DNA of 64,000 bases, taken from the NCBI RefSeq assembly GCF_011808225.1, contig NZ_SOYS01000008.1, forward strand, positions 1-64,000, written 5' to 3'. Below, one piece after another: positions 34,456 through 43,688 of the stretch. The stretch is from Cedecea colo (GTDB lineage: Bacteria > Pseudomonadota > Gammaproteobacteria > Enterobacterales > Enterobacteriaceae). The notes under the pieces are model-generated. The model was not told the DNA's origin, did not search any database, and saw nothing but the letters and a program-made list of their open reading frames with translations. Position 1 is the first letter of the stretch; each line of letters starts with the position of its first letter. Made by a program: the position numbers and the translations under genes.

Positions 34456-35214
34456 ATGAAAGTGACACTATTCCATCGCCGTATTGGCGTACTTCTACTG
34501 CCATTAATGCTGGCAGGCTGCGTGCAAGATACGGTAACCAGCTCCATTAAACAGCCCCATCAGCTACAAGAACCGGAGCAGAAACTGGCGGATTATCTCT
34601 CCACCGACTGTATGGAAATCTGGCACATTGAGGGATATGAAGCGGTTAACAACCCCTTGTTCTGGCTGCGCGGTATGGACTGCGCGGAACGATTGTCGCC
34701 AGCAGAAGCGCGGACGGAAGCCCGCAGGTGGGCAGACGATACCTGGCAGGACACCTTTAAGCGCGGCATCCTGTTAGCTAACGCCAAAATCACCCCAACA
34801 GAACGCCGTCGTTATATGACTCAGCTCGATACGATGGCGAGTGAAGTTCCTGCCCAGGTACGGCCGCTCTTCCAGCTATGGCGCGATGGCCAGGCTTCAT
34901 TGCTCGACCTTTCTGATGAGCGTACGCGCTATAGCAAGCTCCAGCAATCGGCGGATGGGGAGCTGGATACGCTGCGCGAGCAGCAGCAACGCCTGCGTAG
35001 TCAGTTGGATCTGACCACCCGCAAGCTTGAAAATCTGACAGATATCGAACGGCAGCTTTCCAGCCGCAAACCAGCCAGCAGCTATCTGCCGGAAGGCGGA
35101 CGAGACGCCGAAAAGGTAGCTCCGGCTCCGGCGGCGCAGGGCAAGGCGGATGACGATATCGCTAAGCCCGCTCCCGAAACGGATAATAAAAATCAGCAGG
35201 AGGCAAAACCATGA
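34456..35214 (+). CDS. qseG: Outer-membrane lipoprotein QseG (YfhG)
   Basis: A 252-residue lipoprotein. The signal peptide ends in LMLAGC with Cys22. A helical, coiled-coil-like region (LQQSADGELDTLREQQQRLR) lies near residues 160-200, and a Pro/Ala/Lys-rich tail follows. In E. coli it works with the GlrK/GlrR system. It is sandwiched between glrK (2-bp gap) and glrR (4-bp ATGA overlap). Confidence 0.92.
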   Translation: MKVTLFHRRIGVLLLPLMLAGCVQDTVTSSIKQPHQLQEPEQKLADYLSTDCMEIWHIEGYEAVNNPLFWLRGMDCAERLSPAEARTEARRWADDTWQDTFKRGILLANAKITPTERRRYMTQLDTMASEVPAQVRPLFQLWRDGQASLLDLSDERTRYSKLQQSADGELDTLREQQQRLRSQLDLTTRKLENLTDIERQLSSRKPASSYLPEGGRDAEKVAPAPAAQGKADDDIAKPAPETDNKNQQEAKP

Positions 35215-36548
35215 CACAACGCAAACCGGCCCGATTGCTGCTTGTTGATGACGATCCGGGGTTGCTCAAGCTCCTCGGCATGCGTCTGGCAAGCGAAGGC
35301 TATACCGTTTCGACGGCGGAAAGTGGTGCAGAAGGGCTTCGGTTGCTCGGGCGGGAAAAAATCGATCTGGTAATAAGCGATCTGCGCATGGATGAAATGG
35401 ACGGCATGGCGCTGTTCGCGGAAATCCAGAGGATGCAGCCGGGGATGCCGGTTATCATTCTCACCGCTCACGGTTCGATTCCGGACGCCGTTGCCGCCAC
35501 GCAGCAGGGCGTGTTCAGCTTCCTGACCAAGCCGGTAGACAAAGACGCGTTGTATCAGGCTATCGATGATGCGCTGGTGCACACCGTCGCCGCGGGCGAT
35601 GACATGTGGCGCGAAACGATAGTCACCCGCAGCCCGAATATGCTCCGTCTGCTGGAGCAGGCGCGCATGGTTGCGCAGTCCGATGTCAGCGTGCTGATTA
35701 ACGGACAAAGCGGTACCGGAAAGGAGATTCTGGCGCAGGCAATCCACAACGCCAGCCCGCGCAGTAAAAACGCATTCATTGCTATTAACTGCGGCGCGTT
35801 GCCGGAGCAGTTGCTTGAATCGGAGCTGTTTGGTCATGCGCGCGGGGCGTTTACCGGCGCGGTGAGCAGCCGGGAAGGGCTGTTCCAGGCGGCGGAAGGC
35901 GGTACGTTATTCCTCGATGAGATTGGCGATATGCCGATACCTTTACAGGTTAAGCTGCTGCGCGTCCTGCAGGAACGCAAAGTGCGTCCTTTGGGCAGCA
36001 ACCGCGATCTGGATATTAACGTGCGTATTATCTCCGCGACCCACCGCGACCTGCCAAAAGCGATGGAGCGCGGCGAGTTCCGCGAAGATCTATTCTATCG
36101 CTTAAACGTGGTGAACCTGAAAATTCCGGCGCTGCACGAGCGTGCGGAAGATATCCCGCTGCTGGCAAATCATCTGTTGCGCCAGTCGGCCGACCGCCAC
36201 AAGCCGTTTGTGCGCAGCTTCTCAACCGACGCGATGAAACGCTTAATGGCCGCAAGCTGGCCGGGTAACGTGCGTCAGCTGGTTAACGTTATCGAACAGT
36301 GTGTGGCGCTGACTTCCGCTCCTGTTATCAGTGAAGCGCTGGTCGAGCAGGCGCTGGAAGGTGAAAACACCGTCCTGCCGACGTTTGTCGAGGCGCGTAA
36401 TCAGTTCGAACTCAATTATCTGCGCAAGCTGCTGCAAATCACTAAAGGCAACGTTACCCATGCAGCGCGCATGGCGGGGCGCAATCGCACTGAATTCTAT
36501 AAATTACTCTCCCGGCATGAACTCGATGCCAATGACTTTAAAGAGTAG
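35211..36548 (+). CDS. glrR: Sigma-54 response regulator GlrR (QseF/YfhA)
   Basis: A 445-residue NtrC-type activator. The receiver domain has phospho-acceptor Asp57 in LVISDLRMDEMDG. The AAA+ domain has Walker A GQSGTGKE and the sigma-54 contact loop GAFTGA, and a Fis-like HTH ends the protein (NVTHAARMAGRNRTEFYKLL). It should bind the TGTC-N10-GACA sites ahead of glmY, 2.7 kb upstream in this window. Overlaps qseG by ATGA; glnB follows after 73 bp. Confidence 0.96.
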   Translation: MTQRKPARLLLVDDDPGLLKLLGMRLASEGYTVSTAESGAEGLRLLGREKIDLVISDLRMDEMDGMALFAEIQRMQPGMPVIILTAHGSIPDAVAATQQGVFSFLTKPVDKDALYQAIDDALVHTVAAGDDMWRETIVTRSPNMLRLLEQARMVAQSDVSVLINGQSGTGKEILAQAIHNASPRSKNAFIAINCGALPEQLLESELFGHARGAFTGAVSSREGLFQAAEGGTLFLDEIGDMPIPLQVKLLRVLQERKVRPLGSNRDLDINVRIISATHRDLPKAMERGEFREDLFYRLNVVNLKIPALHERAEDIPLLANHLLRQSADRHKPFVRSFSTDAMKRLMAASWPGNVRQLVNVIEQCVALTSAPVISEALVEQALEGENTVLPTFVEARNQFELNYLRKLLQITKGNVTHAARMAGRNRTEFYKLLSRHELDANDFKE

Positions 36549-36558
36549 TCTATGGTAA

Positions 36559-36960
<402 letters not shown>

Positions 36961-37047
36961 GTTTTACCCCTTTCCGTTCCGCATTCGCGGCCTCGTGGTA
37001 AAACAGATCCGGTTCACTGTCCGTAAGCAAAGACGGTGCGCCGGATC
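36961..37047. other. Two consecutive hairpins after glnB (island edge)
   Basis: Starting at the base after the glnB stop, GTTTTACC (36961-36968) pairs with GGTAAAAC (36997-37004), enclosing CCGC-attc-GCGG. Two bases later GATCCGG-CACTGTC pairs with GACGGTG-CCGGATC (37006-37047, one 2x2 internal loop). Neither has a T run, so these are not classical terminators. They separate glnB from the convergent hutF. Confidence 0.6.
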
Positions 37048-37077
37048 CACGTCAGCTCTTCCTTCCTGCCTTATCAA

Positions 37078-38445
37078 TCAGCTCGCCAGTTGTTTTAATA
37101 CCTGAGTAAATTCCAGAGTTATCTTTTCTTGCTGGCTATGGTGTCCGTCCTCGATAACCCAGCGTCCGCCGGTCATTACCGCGCGAATGGGACTGGAGGC
37201 GCAGGCGAAGATCCAGCGGTTGAGCAGCATCTCGTCCTGAGCGCTGGCAATGAAAGGATCCCGCTCGTCAAGCACCAGCAGATCGGCGCGATAGCCCACG
37301 CTTAGCTGGCCGATGTTCTGGCCCAGCGCCTGAGCGCCGCCGCGTAATGCGCCCTTATACAGCACGTTGCCGATGTGCGGCTCTCCCGGTGTGTAAAGCC
37401 TGTTGCGGCGCTGGGCGTGCAGGCGCTGTCCGTATTCAAACCAGCGTAAATCCTCGGTGACGCTGACGCTGATATGGCTGTCCGAGCCGATGCCCCAGAC
37501 GCCGTTGCAGGCCAGGTAATGTTGTCCAGGGAAGATCCCGTCGCCCAGGTTGGCCTCCGTCGTCAGGCAAAGACCCGCCACGGCGCCGGACGCTGCGATT
37601 TTTACCGTCTCCTGCTGGGTCAGATGAGTGGCGTGAATCAGGCACCAGCGGTCGTCCACCGGCACATGGTTGTACAGCCATTCAACCGGGCGTTCACCGG
37701 CCCAGGCCAGACAATCATCCACCTCTTTTTGCTGCTCTGCGATATGGATATGAATCGGCTGCTGCCCTGGATGGCAGGCCAGCACGGTCTCAATCTGCCC
37801 GGGCGTAACGGCGCGCAGAGAGTGAAAGCACAGCCCGGTGCGCTGCATTGGTTCGTGAGCCAGCCGGGAGGTGAGCGTTTCGTACAGCGCCAGGTAGCTG
37901 TCGCTGTCGTTGATAAAGCGGCGCTGTCCGATGGAGGGCGGTTGGGCCCCAAATCCTGAGTGGCTATAAAGTACGGGCAGCAATGTCAGGCCGATGCCGG
38001 CGTTTTTGGCCGCGCTGGCAATGCGCAATGCTAATTCCGCGCGTTCTCCATAAGGGGCGCCCGTGCTGCTGTGATGCAGATAGTGGAATTCCGCCACGGC
38101 GGTGTATCCGGCCTTGAGCATTTCGATATACAGATAGGTGGCGACCGTCTCGAGCTGCTCCGGAGTGATTTTATCCACCAGCTTGTACATCAGATCGCGC
38201 CAGGTCCAGAAACTGTCAGATGGGTTGCCCGCCACCTCCGTCAGCCCGGCCATGGCCCGCTGGAAGGCGTGTGAATGGAGGTTGGGCATTCCCGGCACGA
38301 CGGGCCCTTTGATAAGCGTCGCCTGCGGGTCAGGTTGGGTATCCTTCTCCAGGGCCGTGATGATACCTTCTTCAGAGACGGTTATGCCGACATTACGCGC
38401 CCAGCCGTCAGGCAAGAGCGCTTTTTCTGCGAACCAGACTGCCAT
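37078..38445 (-). CDS. hutF: Formimidoylglutamate deiminase HutF
   Basis: A 455-residue amidohydrolase that converts N-formimidoyl-L-glutamate to N-formyl-L-glutamate and ammonia. This step marks the five-step (Pseudomonas-type) histidine route. Metal-binding blocks are NLHSHAFQRAMAG, the HIAEQQKEV strand (third histidine) and GSDSHISVS (the aspartate). VGYRADLLVLDERDPF is the C-terminal beta-sandwich. AAGGTGAT precedes the ATG. It is divergent from hutC across 108 bp that hold a HutC operator. Confidence 0.94.
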   Translation of the reverse strand: MAVWFAEKALLPDGWARNVGITVSEEGIITALEKDTQPDPQATLIKGPVVPGMPNLHSHAFQRAMAGLTEVAGNPSDSFWTWRDLMYKLVDKITPEQLETVATYLYIEMLKAGYTAVAEFHYLHHSSTGAPYGERAELALRIASAAKNAGIGLTLLPVLYSHSGFGAQPPSIGQRRFINDSDSYLALYETLTSRLAHEPMQRTGLCFHSLRAVTPGQIETVLACHPGQQPIHIHIAEQQKEVDDCLAWAGERPVEWLYNHVPVDDRWCLIHATHLTQQETVKIAASGAVAGLCLTTEANLGDGIFPGQHYLACNGVWGIGSDSHISVSVTEDLRWFEYGQRLHAQRRNRLYTPGEPHIGNVLYKGALRGGAQALGQNIGQLSVGYRADLLVLDERDPFIASAQDEMLLNRWIFACASSPIRAVMTGGRWVIEDGHHSQQEKITLEFTQVLKQLAS

Positions 38446-38474
38446 GTTATCACCTTGTTTTCAGCTTGTTGTAA

Positions 38475-38501
38475 ATGTATATACATGTACATAGATATAC
38501 A
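38475..38501. promoter_or_regulatory. HutC operators between hutF and hutC
   Basis: The 12-bp palindrome ATGTATATACAT (38475-38486) matches the HutC core TGTATATACA. It is followed by ATGTACAT (38485-38492) and a further TATACA half, giving overlapping dyads. The same core recurs at 44905-44916 and 45256-45268. Confidence 0.75.
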
Positions 38502-38553
38502 TCTAACAGGTCATAGAGTAAACTAACAAAGTCAGCAGATTGAGGAATGATTA

Positions 38554-39315
38554 ATGGCGCACAATGACCTGGCAAACCCGGCTTCCGTGGGTGAGCTACC
38601 TGAGCATCCGGCCCCTTTTTATGAAAGGGTGAAGGCGATGATCAAAACCAAAATCCACAGCGGAGCCTGGCCCGTTAACTACCGTGTTCCTTCCGAAAGC
38701 GAACTGGTTACGCTGTTTGGCTATAGCCGGATGACGGTCAACCGTGCGCTGCGCGAGCTGACGGCTGAGGGGCTTTTAGTGCGTATGCAGGGCGTGGGAA
38801 CTTTTGTGGCGGAAATCCGCGGCCAGTCAGCGCTGCTGGAAATCAACAATATCGCCGATGAGATTGCCAGCCGGGGCCATCGCCACCATGCCCGGGTCTT
38901 CAGGCTGACGGAAATAGAAGCCGATGCGCAGCAGGCGCTCAGCTTTGGTATGCAACAGGGCAGCGCGCTATATCACTCTCTGATTTGCCACTACGAAAAC
39001 GGCGTGCCGGTCATGCTCGAAGATCGCCTGGTGAACACTCAGGTCGTGCCGGACTATCTCCAGCAGGACTTTACCCGCATTACCCCCAACGCCTATCTAT
39101 CTTCGATTGCGCCCATCGTTGAAGGCGAGCACGTTATCGAGGCGGTTAACGTCAGCCGGGCGGAATGCGTCTGGCTGGAAATCGACGAGCATACGCCTTG
39201 CCTGATGGTCAACAGGCGTACCTGGACCGGTCGTCAGGAGAAGAAAATCGTCACCAGCGTGCGCCTGGTCTACCCCGGCTCCCGCTACCGTCTGGAAGGA
39301 AGCATGCGCAAATGA
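38554..39315 (+). CDS. hutC: Histidine utilization repressor HutC (GntR family)
   Basis: A 253-residue repressor. The N-terminal GntR winged helix has YRVPSESELVTLFGYSRMTV and NRALRELTAEGLLVRMQGVG. The C-terminal UTRA effector domain (~100-245) in this family binds urocanate, which releases DNA. GAGGAA lies 8 bp ahead of the ATG. Its stop overlaps the hutD ATG. It probably controls all three hut promoters in the window, including its own. Confidence 0.94.
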   Translation: MAHNDLANPASVGELPEHPAPFYERVKAMIKTKIHSGAWPVNYRVPSESELVTLFGYSRMTVNRALRELTAEGLLVRMQGVGTFVAEIRGQSALLEINNIADEIASRGHRHHARVFRLTEIEADAQQALSFGMQQGSALYHSLICHYENGVPVMLEDRLVNTQVVPDYLQQDFTRITPNAYLSSIAPIVEGEHVIEAVNVSRAECVWLEIDEHTPCLMVNRRTWTGRQEKKIVTSVRLVYPGSRYRLEGSMRK

Positions 39316-39872
39316 TCCGTTTGCTATCCGCCGGGCAGTATACAGATATGCCCTGGAAGAACGGTCAGGGCATTACCCGCGAAGTGTGCCGCTATCCGCA
39401 GGATGGCGACTACGACTGGCGCATCTCCCTGGCGACCATTCGCGAGGCGGGCCCGTTTTCAGCTTTCCCCGGCTACCTGCGCAATATCAGCGTACTGGAA
39501 GGCGAAGGAATGTTCCTGACGATTGACGGCCAGCGCAGTCCGCTAATCGCGCCTTTCCAGGCCCTTGGTTTCAACGGCGCGAGCACCGTTTCCTGTGAGA
39601 TTATCGGCGGCCCGCTGCTGGATTTTAACGTCATCTATCGCGAAGCTGAGATCCGGACCACCGTGGAGTGGAGCGGGGCCAAAGAGTGGCTTTATGAGGG
39701 CGGTTTGCGGGTGCTGTTTAACGCCGGGCCCGCCTTACGGGTGACGGTGGGTGGCGAACCGTATACGCTAAACCATTATGACAGCCTGCTGGTGGATGAG
39801 CCGGGGAATCTGGTTATCCACGCCGAACATAGTGAAGCCCGGCTGGCGCGTATCACTCTTTTCTCACGTTAA
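39312..39872 (+). CDS. hutD: HutD family protein
   Basis: A 186-residue cupin-like protein of the HutD/Ves family (LSAGQYTDMPWKNGQGITRE, WRISLATIREAGPFSAFPGY). Its biochemical role is not settled; in Pseudomonas HutD is reported to limit hut expression. The ATGA overlap with hutC indicates coupled translation. It converges on the lyase gene. Confidence 0.9.
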   Translation: MIRLLSAGQYTDMPWKNGQGITREVCRYPQDGDYDWRISLATIREAGPFSAFPGYLRNISVLEGEGMFLTIDGQRSPLIAPFQALGFNGASTVSCEIIGGPLLDFNVIYREAEIRTTVEWSGAKEWLYEGGLRVLFNAGPALRVTVGGEPYTLNHYDSLLVDEPGNLVIHAEHSEARLARITLFSR

Positions 39873-39909
39873 TCACCACGAGCAGCATGGCCGCCCGTGG
39901 CCAGTCGTT

Positions 39910-41448
39910 TTACTCCCCTACACACATTTCCTGTAGCATCGCGCTGAGCTTTCCACGATTAATGAGATCCCGTAGCGCATGCATATCTGGATAAAGCGCC
40001 GTGTCTTTTTCCCGCCAGGGAACAACCTCGCGCACCAGGGCGAGCGTTGCTTCGCTGCCGACCGCGGCGCGCAGCGGGCGGTGGAACTCCAGCGCCTGAC
40101 AGGCGCACAGCAGTTCAATCGCGACGATATCCACGGCGTTCTCCACCGCCTTCAGCGCCTTGCGGGCAGCCGAAACGCCCATGCTCACATGATCTTCCTG
40201 CCCGGCGCAGGTAGGCACCGTGTGGATGCTGGCGGGTCCCGCCAGGCTGCGGTTATCCCCGGCCAGCGCGGCGGCGACGTAAGGCGGAATCATCATTCCG
40301 GAACAGCCCGCTCCCGGCGTGACGAGAAAAGCAGGCAGCCCGCTCAGATGCACGTTGGTGATACGGTCGGAACGAGCCTGGGAGGCGGTGCTCAGTTGGG
40401 CTATCGCGATAGCCAGCGAGTCCAGCGCCAGCGCGACCGGCGCTCCATGACCATTTCCACCCGGCAGAACGGTAAGCTGCTGCTCCTCGACCAGGAACAG
40501 CGGATTATCGGTTACCGAATTCAGCTCGGTGGTAACAATCTGCCGACAGTTTGCCAGCTGATCGCGCACCGCGCCGTGAATCTGAGGAATGCAGCGCAGG
40601 CTCAGGGCATCCTGAATTCGGTGATCGCGATAGCGGGTCAGAATCTCGCTGTCTTTCAGCAGGTGGCGCAGACGCCGGGCCGTTTCCTGCTGTCCGGGAT
40701 GAGGGCGCAGGGCGTGCAGTCTGGCATCGTATCCGCGAGTGTTGCCCCGCAGCGCTTCCAGACACATTCCTCCCGCCATATCGGCGACGGGAAGCAGACG
40801 CCCGAAGTCAGCTACCGCCAGGCAGGCCAGGGCGGTTATCTCATAGGTGCCGCCCACGAGGGCGTGTCCCTCTCTGGGTCCGGGCGCGTAAGGCGGGATG
40901 CCTGCCAGCGCCAGCGCTTTATCGGCAGGCAGCATTTCCCCCTGATACCAGCACCTTCCTTCGCCAAAGACCGCAAGACCGATATGGGCCGTAGCAATCA
41001 GATAGCCAACCGAGCCGCTACCCGGTGACCAGGGCGTAACCTGCTGATTCAACATATCGGCGATGCGCTGGGCCAGGGCTGGCGTCACGCCGCTATAACC
41101 TTGCAGCAGCGATTTTAACGTTACTACCATCATCGCCCGCACTTCCCGGAGGCTCAGATCCGGCCCTACGCCACAGGCGTGGCTGCGTAACATATTTAGC
41201 TGCGTGCCGGAAATCTGCTCCCTGGAGAGGCGGGTCGTCACCAGATCGCCCACGCCGGTCGTCAGCCCGTAAATAACCTGGCCTTCTTCAATAGCGAGTT
41301 CGATGCGCTGGCTAACCACGGCCATATTGTCCAGCGCCGCCTGGTCCAGCGCGACAGGAGCACCGTCGGCGATGCGCACAATATCATCTATGCTGCTCGG
41401 GTCGCGTCCCAGAATGACAGGGCTGTGCGGATGAGTTGTCATCGTCAT
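39910..41448 (-). CDS. HutH-like ammonia-lyase family protein lacking the MIO Ala-Ser-Gly triad
   Basis: A 512-residue member of the histidine/phenylalanine ammonia-lyase superfamily, complete and in frame. Conserved: Tyr60 (YGLTTGVG), His90 (LRSHACG), Gln279 and Arg285 (IQDALSLR), Glu418 (GQEDHVSM). Changed or missing against Pseudomonas HutH: GSVG-ASGD-L becomes GSVG-Y149-L, so the cofactor-forming serine is gone; Asn195 is Gly199; Tyr280 is Leu282; Phe329 is Gly333. Ordinary histidine deamination is therefore unlikely. It starts 4 bp after the transporter's binding-protein gene, as last gene of that operon. A cofactor-free lyase acting on a trimethylated histidine (compare ergothionase) is my preferred reading. 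ATG 41442 is an alternative start. Confidence 0.85.
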   Translation of the reverse strand: MTMTTHPHSPVILGRDPSSIDDIVRIADGAPVALDQAALDNMAVVSQRIELAIEEGQVIYGLTTGVGDLVTTRLSREQISGTQLNMLRSHACGVGPDLSLREVRAMMVVTLKSLLQGYSGVTPALAQRIADMLNQQVTPWSPGSGSVGYLIATAHIGLAVFGEGRCWYQGEMLPADKALALAGIPPYAPGPREGHALVGGTYEITALACLAVADFGRLLPVADMAGGMCLEALRGNTRGYDARLHALRPHPGQQETARRLRHLLKDSEILTRYRDHRIQDALSLRCIPQIHGAVRDQLANCRQIVTTELNSVTDNPLFLVEEQQLTVLPGGNGHGAPVALALDSLAIAIAQLSTASQARSDRITNVHLSGLPAFLVTPGAGCSGMMIPPYVAAALAGDNRSLAGPASIHTVPTCAGQEDHVSMGVSAARKALKAVENAVDIVAIELLCACQALEFHRPLRAAVGSEATLALVREVVPWREKDTALYPDMHALRDLINRGKLSAMLQEMCVGE

Positions 41449-41452
41449 GCCC

Positions 41453-42328
41453 TTACTTGCTGAATCCGTGCTTGACCAGCCACTGCTGCGCAACGTCGTC
41501 GATGCTGACAAACTCGGCGATCTGCTCATTCATATCGATAAGCTCCTCGGTGGTCAGTTCGGCGGAGACTTTATTCAGCGTGGTTGTGATGGTGTCGTTC
41601 AGCGTGTCGCTGGCGACAATCGGCACGATATTTTGCGCGGCGAACAGGTGCTTAGGATCTTCCAGCACGACGAGGCGATCTTTTTTGATAGCAGGCGTGG
41701 TGGAAAGCAGGTCGGCTACCTGAACCTGGTTATTTTTCATGGCGCTTAGCGTCAGCGGCCCGCCCACATCCAGCACCTTGAAGTTCTTAAAGTTCAGCCC
41801 GTACACTTCGCGCAGGCCAGACAGGCCTTCGTGGCGAGTTTTCCACTCTGCCGGGCCGCCCAGTACGAGCTGGCTGGCGACAGGCTGGAGGTCGGTAATG
41901 GTTTTGAGCTTGTACTTATCCGCCGTTTTTTGGGTGACGGCCAGCACATCGATATCCTGGGCCTGAGAGAAATCCAGCATTTTGACCTTCGCGGGCAGCT
42001 TGCTGGCCAGGGCGGTCGCAATCTCCTCGCTGCTGTGCGCTGCGTTTTTCGCGTCCAGGTAGCTCAGCAGCGCGCCGCTGTATTCAGGAATTAGGGTGAT
42101 GGAGCCGTCCAGCAGGGCCGGGATATAGACTTCGCGGCTGCCGATGTTGAGCCTTTTCTCCACCGGAATGTTTTGCGCCTCCAGCGCTCCTGCATAAATG
42201 GTGCCCAGCAACTGGCTTTCCGGGAAGTCAGCCGAACCGACAACCACTTTCGGGGCGGCCCAGGCGGATGAGGTCACGGACATAAGCAGAGCGGAGCACA
42301 GCGTCAAAGCACGTTTTTTCACATTCAT
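41453..42328 (-). CDS. Betaine-type ABC transporter, substrate-binding protein (OpuC/OsmX-like)
   Basis: A 291-residue periplasmic protein. The signal peptide ends VTSSAWA (residue 24). The mature part is the OpuAC fold used for glycine betaine, choline and carnitine: VVVGSADFPESQLLGTIYAG, ALLDGSITLIPEYSGALLSYL and LVVLEDPKHLFAAQNIVPIV. Its place between the two permeases and a histidine-lyase homologue inside a hut locus suggests a histidine-derived, possibly quaternary, ligand. Histidine itself is the conservative alternative, since some Pseudomonas hut loci use a betaine-type transporter for histidine. Confidence 0.9.
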   Translation of the reverse strand: MNVKKRALTLCSALLMSVTSSAWAAPKVVVGSADFPESQLLGTIYAGALEAQNIPVEKRLNIGSREVYIPALLDGSITLIPEYSGALLSYLDAKNAAHSSEEIATALASKLPAKVKMLDFSQAQDIDVLAVTQKTADKYKLKTITDLQPVASQLVLGGPAEWKTRHEGLSGLREVYGLNFKNFKVLDVGGPLTLSAMKNNQVQVADLLSTTPAIKKDRLVVLEDPKHLFAAQNIVPIVASDTLNDTITTTLNKVSAELTTEELIDMNEQIAEFVSIDDVAQQWLVKHGFSK

Positions 42329-42357
42329 CTTTGTATCCTTTTATGGGCGGAGCGTGG

Positions 42358-43038
42358 TTATTGGTTTTTGACCCGCCGGGTAATACCGGGAGAAACGACC
42401 ATTTTTTGCGAAACGGAAAACACGAAGTCGATTAGCAGCGCCAGCAGGGCAACCAGCACGGCACCCGCCGTCATCTGGCTGAAATCGTTAGCCGCGCGTC
42501 CGTCAATAATCAGGCGGCCAAGCCCGCCCAGCGAGACGTAGGCCGCGATGGTTGCGGTAGAGACAATCTGCAAGGTGGCGCTGCGCACGCCCGAAAGAAT
42601 TAGCGGCAGCGCGCAGGGTAATTCCACCTGGGTCAGGATCTGGAACGGCGTGAGTCCCATTCCCCGAGCCGCATCATGTACATAGGGATCGACCGAGCGG
42701 ATCCCCGCGTGAACGCCGAGGGCAATCGGCGGCAGCGCCAGCGCAACCAGTACCAGAATGCAGGGCAGGATAAACGCCATATCGGACTCAAACGCGCCGG
42801 AAAGCAAAATCACCAGCAGAATAATCAGCCCGAACGAGGGCAGGGAGCGCAGGGCGTTTGTCGTGCCGATCAGCACCCCTTCACCTTTCCCGGTATGGCC
42901 GGTATAGCACCCCACCGGGAAGGCGATGACAAAAGCAATGACCAGCGCGACGAGGCTGTAGCCGATATGCTGCAACAGCAGAGGAAAAATGCCGTCGTCC
43001 CCAAACCAGTGGGCGGGATCCAGAAACCAGGTAGCCAT
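42358..43038 (-). CDS. Betaine-type ABC transporter, permease 1
   Basis: A 226-residue inner-membrane permease of the OpuCB/OsmW type with about six hydrophobic segments (IGYSLVALVIAFVIAFPVG, FILPCILVLVALALPPIAL, MTAGAVLVALLALLIDFVF). The EAA loop for ATPase contact is DAARGMGLTPFQILTQVELP. It begins 2 bp after permease 2 and lies 29 bp before the binding-protein gene. Confidence 0.92.
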   Translation of the reverse strand: MATWFLDPAHWFGDDGIFPLLLQHIGYSLVALVIAFVIAFPVGCYTGHTGKGEGVLIGTTNALRSLPSFGLIILLVILLSGAFESDMAFILPCILVLVALALPPIALGVHAGIRSVDPYVHDAARGMGLTPFQILTQVELPCALPLILSGVRSATLQIVSTATIAAYVSLGGLGRLIIDGRAANDFSQMTAGAVLVALLALLIDFVFSVSQKMVVSPGITRRVKNQ

Positions 43039-43040
43039 AG

Positions 43041-43688
43041 TTATCCTCTCTGCGGTTGCCAGTGGCTTAGTTGACGGGTGACGTAGACCACCAGAATATC
43101 CAGCAGCAGCGCCAGAATGATACTCAGCACGATCCCGGCGATAATGGGGGTCAGGAACTGGAGCTGGAAGCCCTGGGTAAACAATGAACCGAGCTGCGGC
43201 GCGCCGATTAACGCGGCGACGGAGACGATGCTAACGTTGGAGACGACGGCAACCCGCAGGCCGGAACCAATAACCGGCACGGCCAGGGGCAGATCCACCT
43301 GGAAGAACTGCTGAGCGGGTTTATAGCCCAGCGCCGCGGCGGACTGGCGCGTATCGGCGGAGACGGAATCCAGCCCGTCGCAGACCGTGCGCACCAGCAA
43401 CGCAAAGCTGTAGACCGTCAGCGCGACGACCACGTTAATAGGGTCCAGAATCTGGGTGTTGAGCAGCGGTGGCAGCAGCACGAACAGCGCCAGCGAAGGA
43501 ATGGTATACAGCAGGCCAAAAAGGTTAATAATGGCCGATTTCACCGACGGCAGGTTGTTTACTCCCCAGCCTACGGGAATCGCCAGGAGCAGGCCAATGA
43601 CCACCGGCACAATGGAGAGGTAGCAGTGCCAGAGCAGAAGACTGAAGATTTTATCACTTTGCGCCCATAGCCAGTCGAATCTCATCAT
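43041..43688 (-). CDS. Betaine-type ABC transporter, permease 2
   Basis: A 215-residue second permease, homologous to permease 1. Hydrophobic segments include LSIVPVVIGLLLAIPVGWGV and PIIAGIVLSIILALLLDILV, and the EAA-type loop is QSAAALGYKPAQQFFQVDLP. Two different permeases per transporter is typical of OpuC/OsmU systems. Its start overlaps the ATPase stop by 4 bp. Confidence 0.92.
   Translation of the reverse strand: MMRFDWLWAQSDKIFSLLLWHCYLSIVPVVIGLLLAIPVGWGVNNLPSVKSAIINLFGLLYTIPSLALFVLLPPLLNTQILDPINVVVALTVYSFALLVRTVCDGLDSVSADTRQSAAALGYKPAQQFFQVDLPLAVPVIGSGLRVAVVSNVSIVSVAALIGAPQLGSLFTQGFQLQFLTPIIAGIVLSIILALLLDILVVYVTRQLSHWQPQRG

Noticed and set aside
39979..41028. 349-codon plus-strand frame antisense to the HutH-like gene
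   Set aside because: A mirror-frame artefact of the lyase coding sequence; low-complexity Arg/Gln/Gly composition and no family resemblance.
39910..41448. Annotation of this gene as a standard histidine ammonia-lyase (hutH)
   Set aside because: The MIO triad is absent and several substrate-site residues differ, so the reaction cannot be assumed; kept as HutH-like only.
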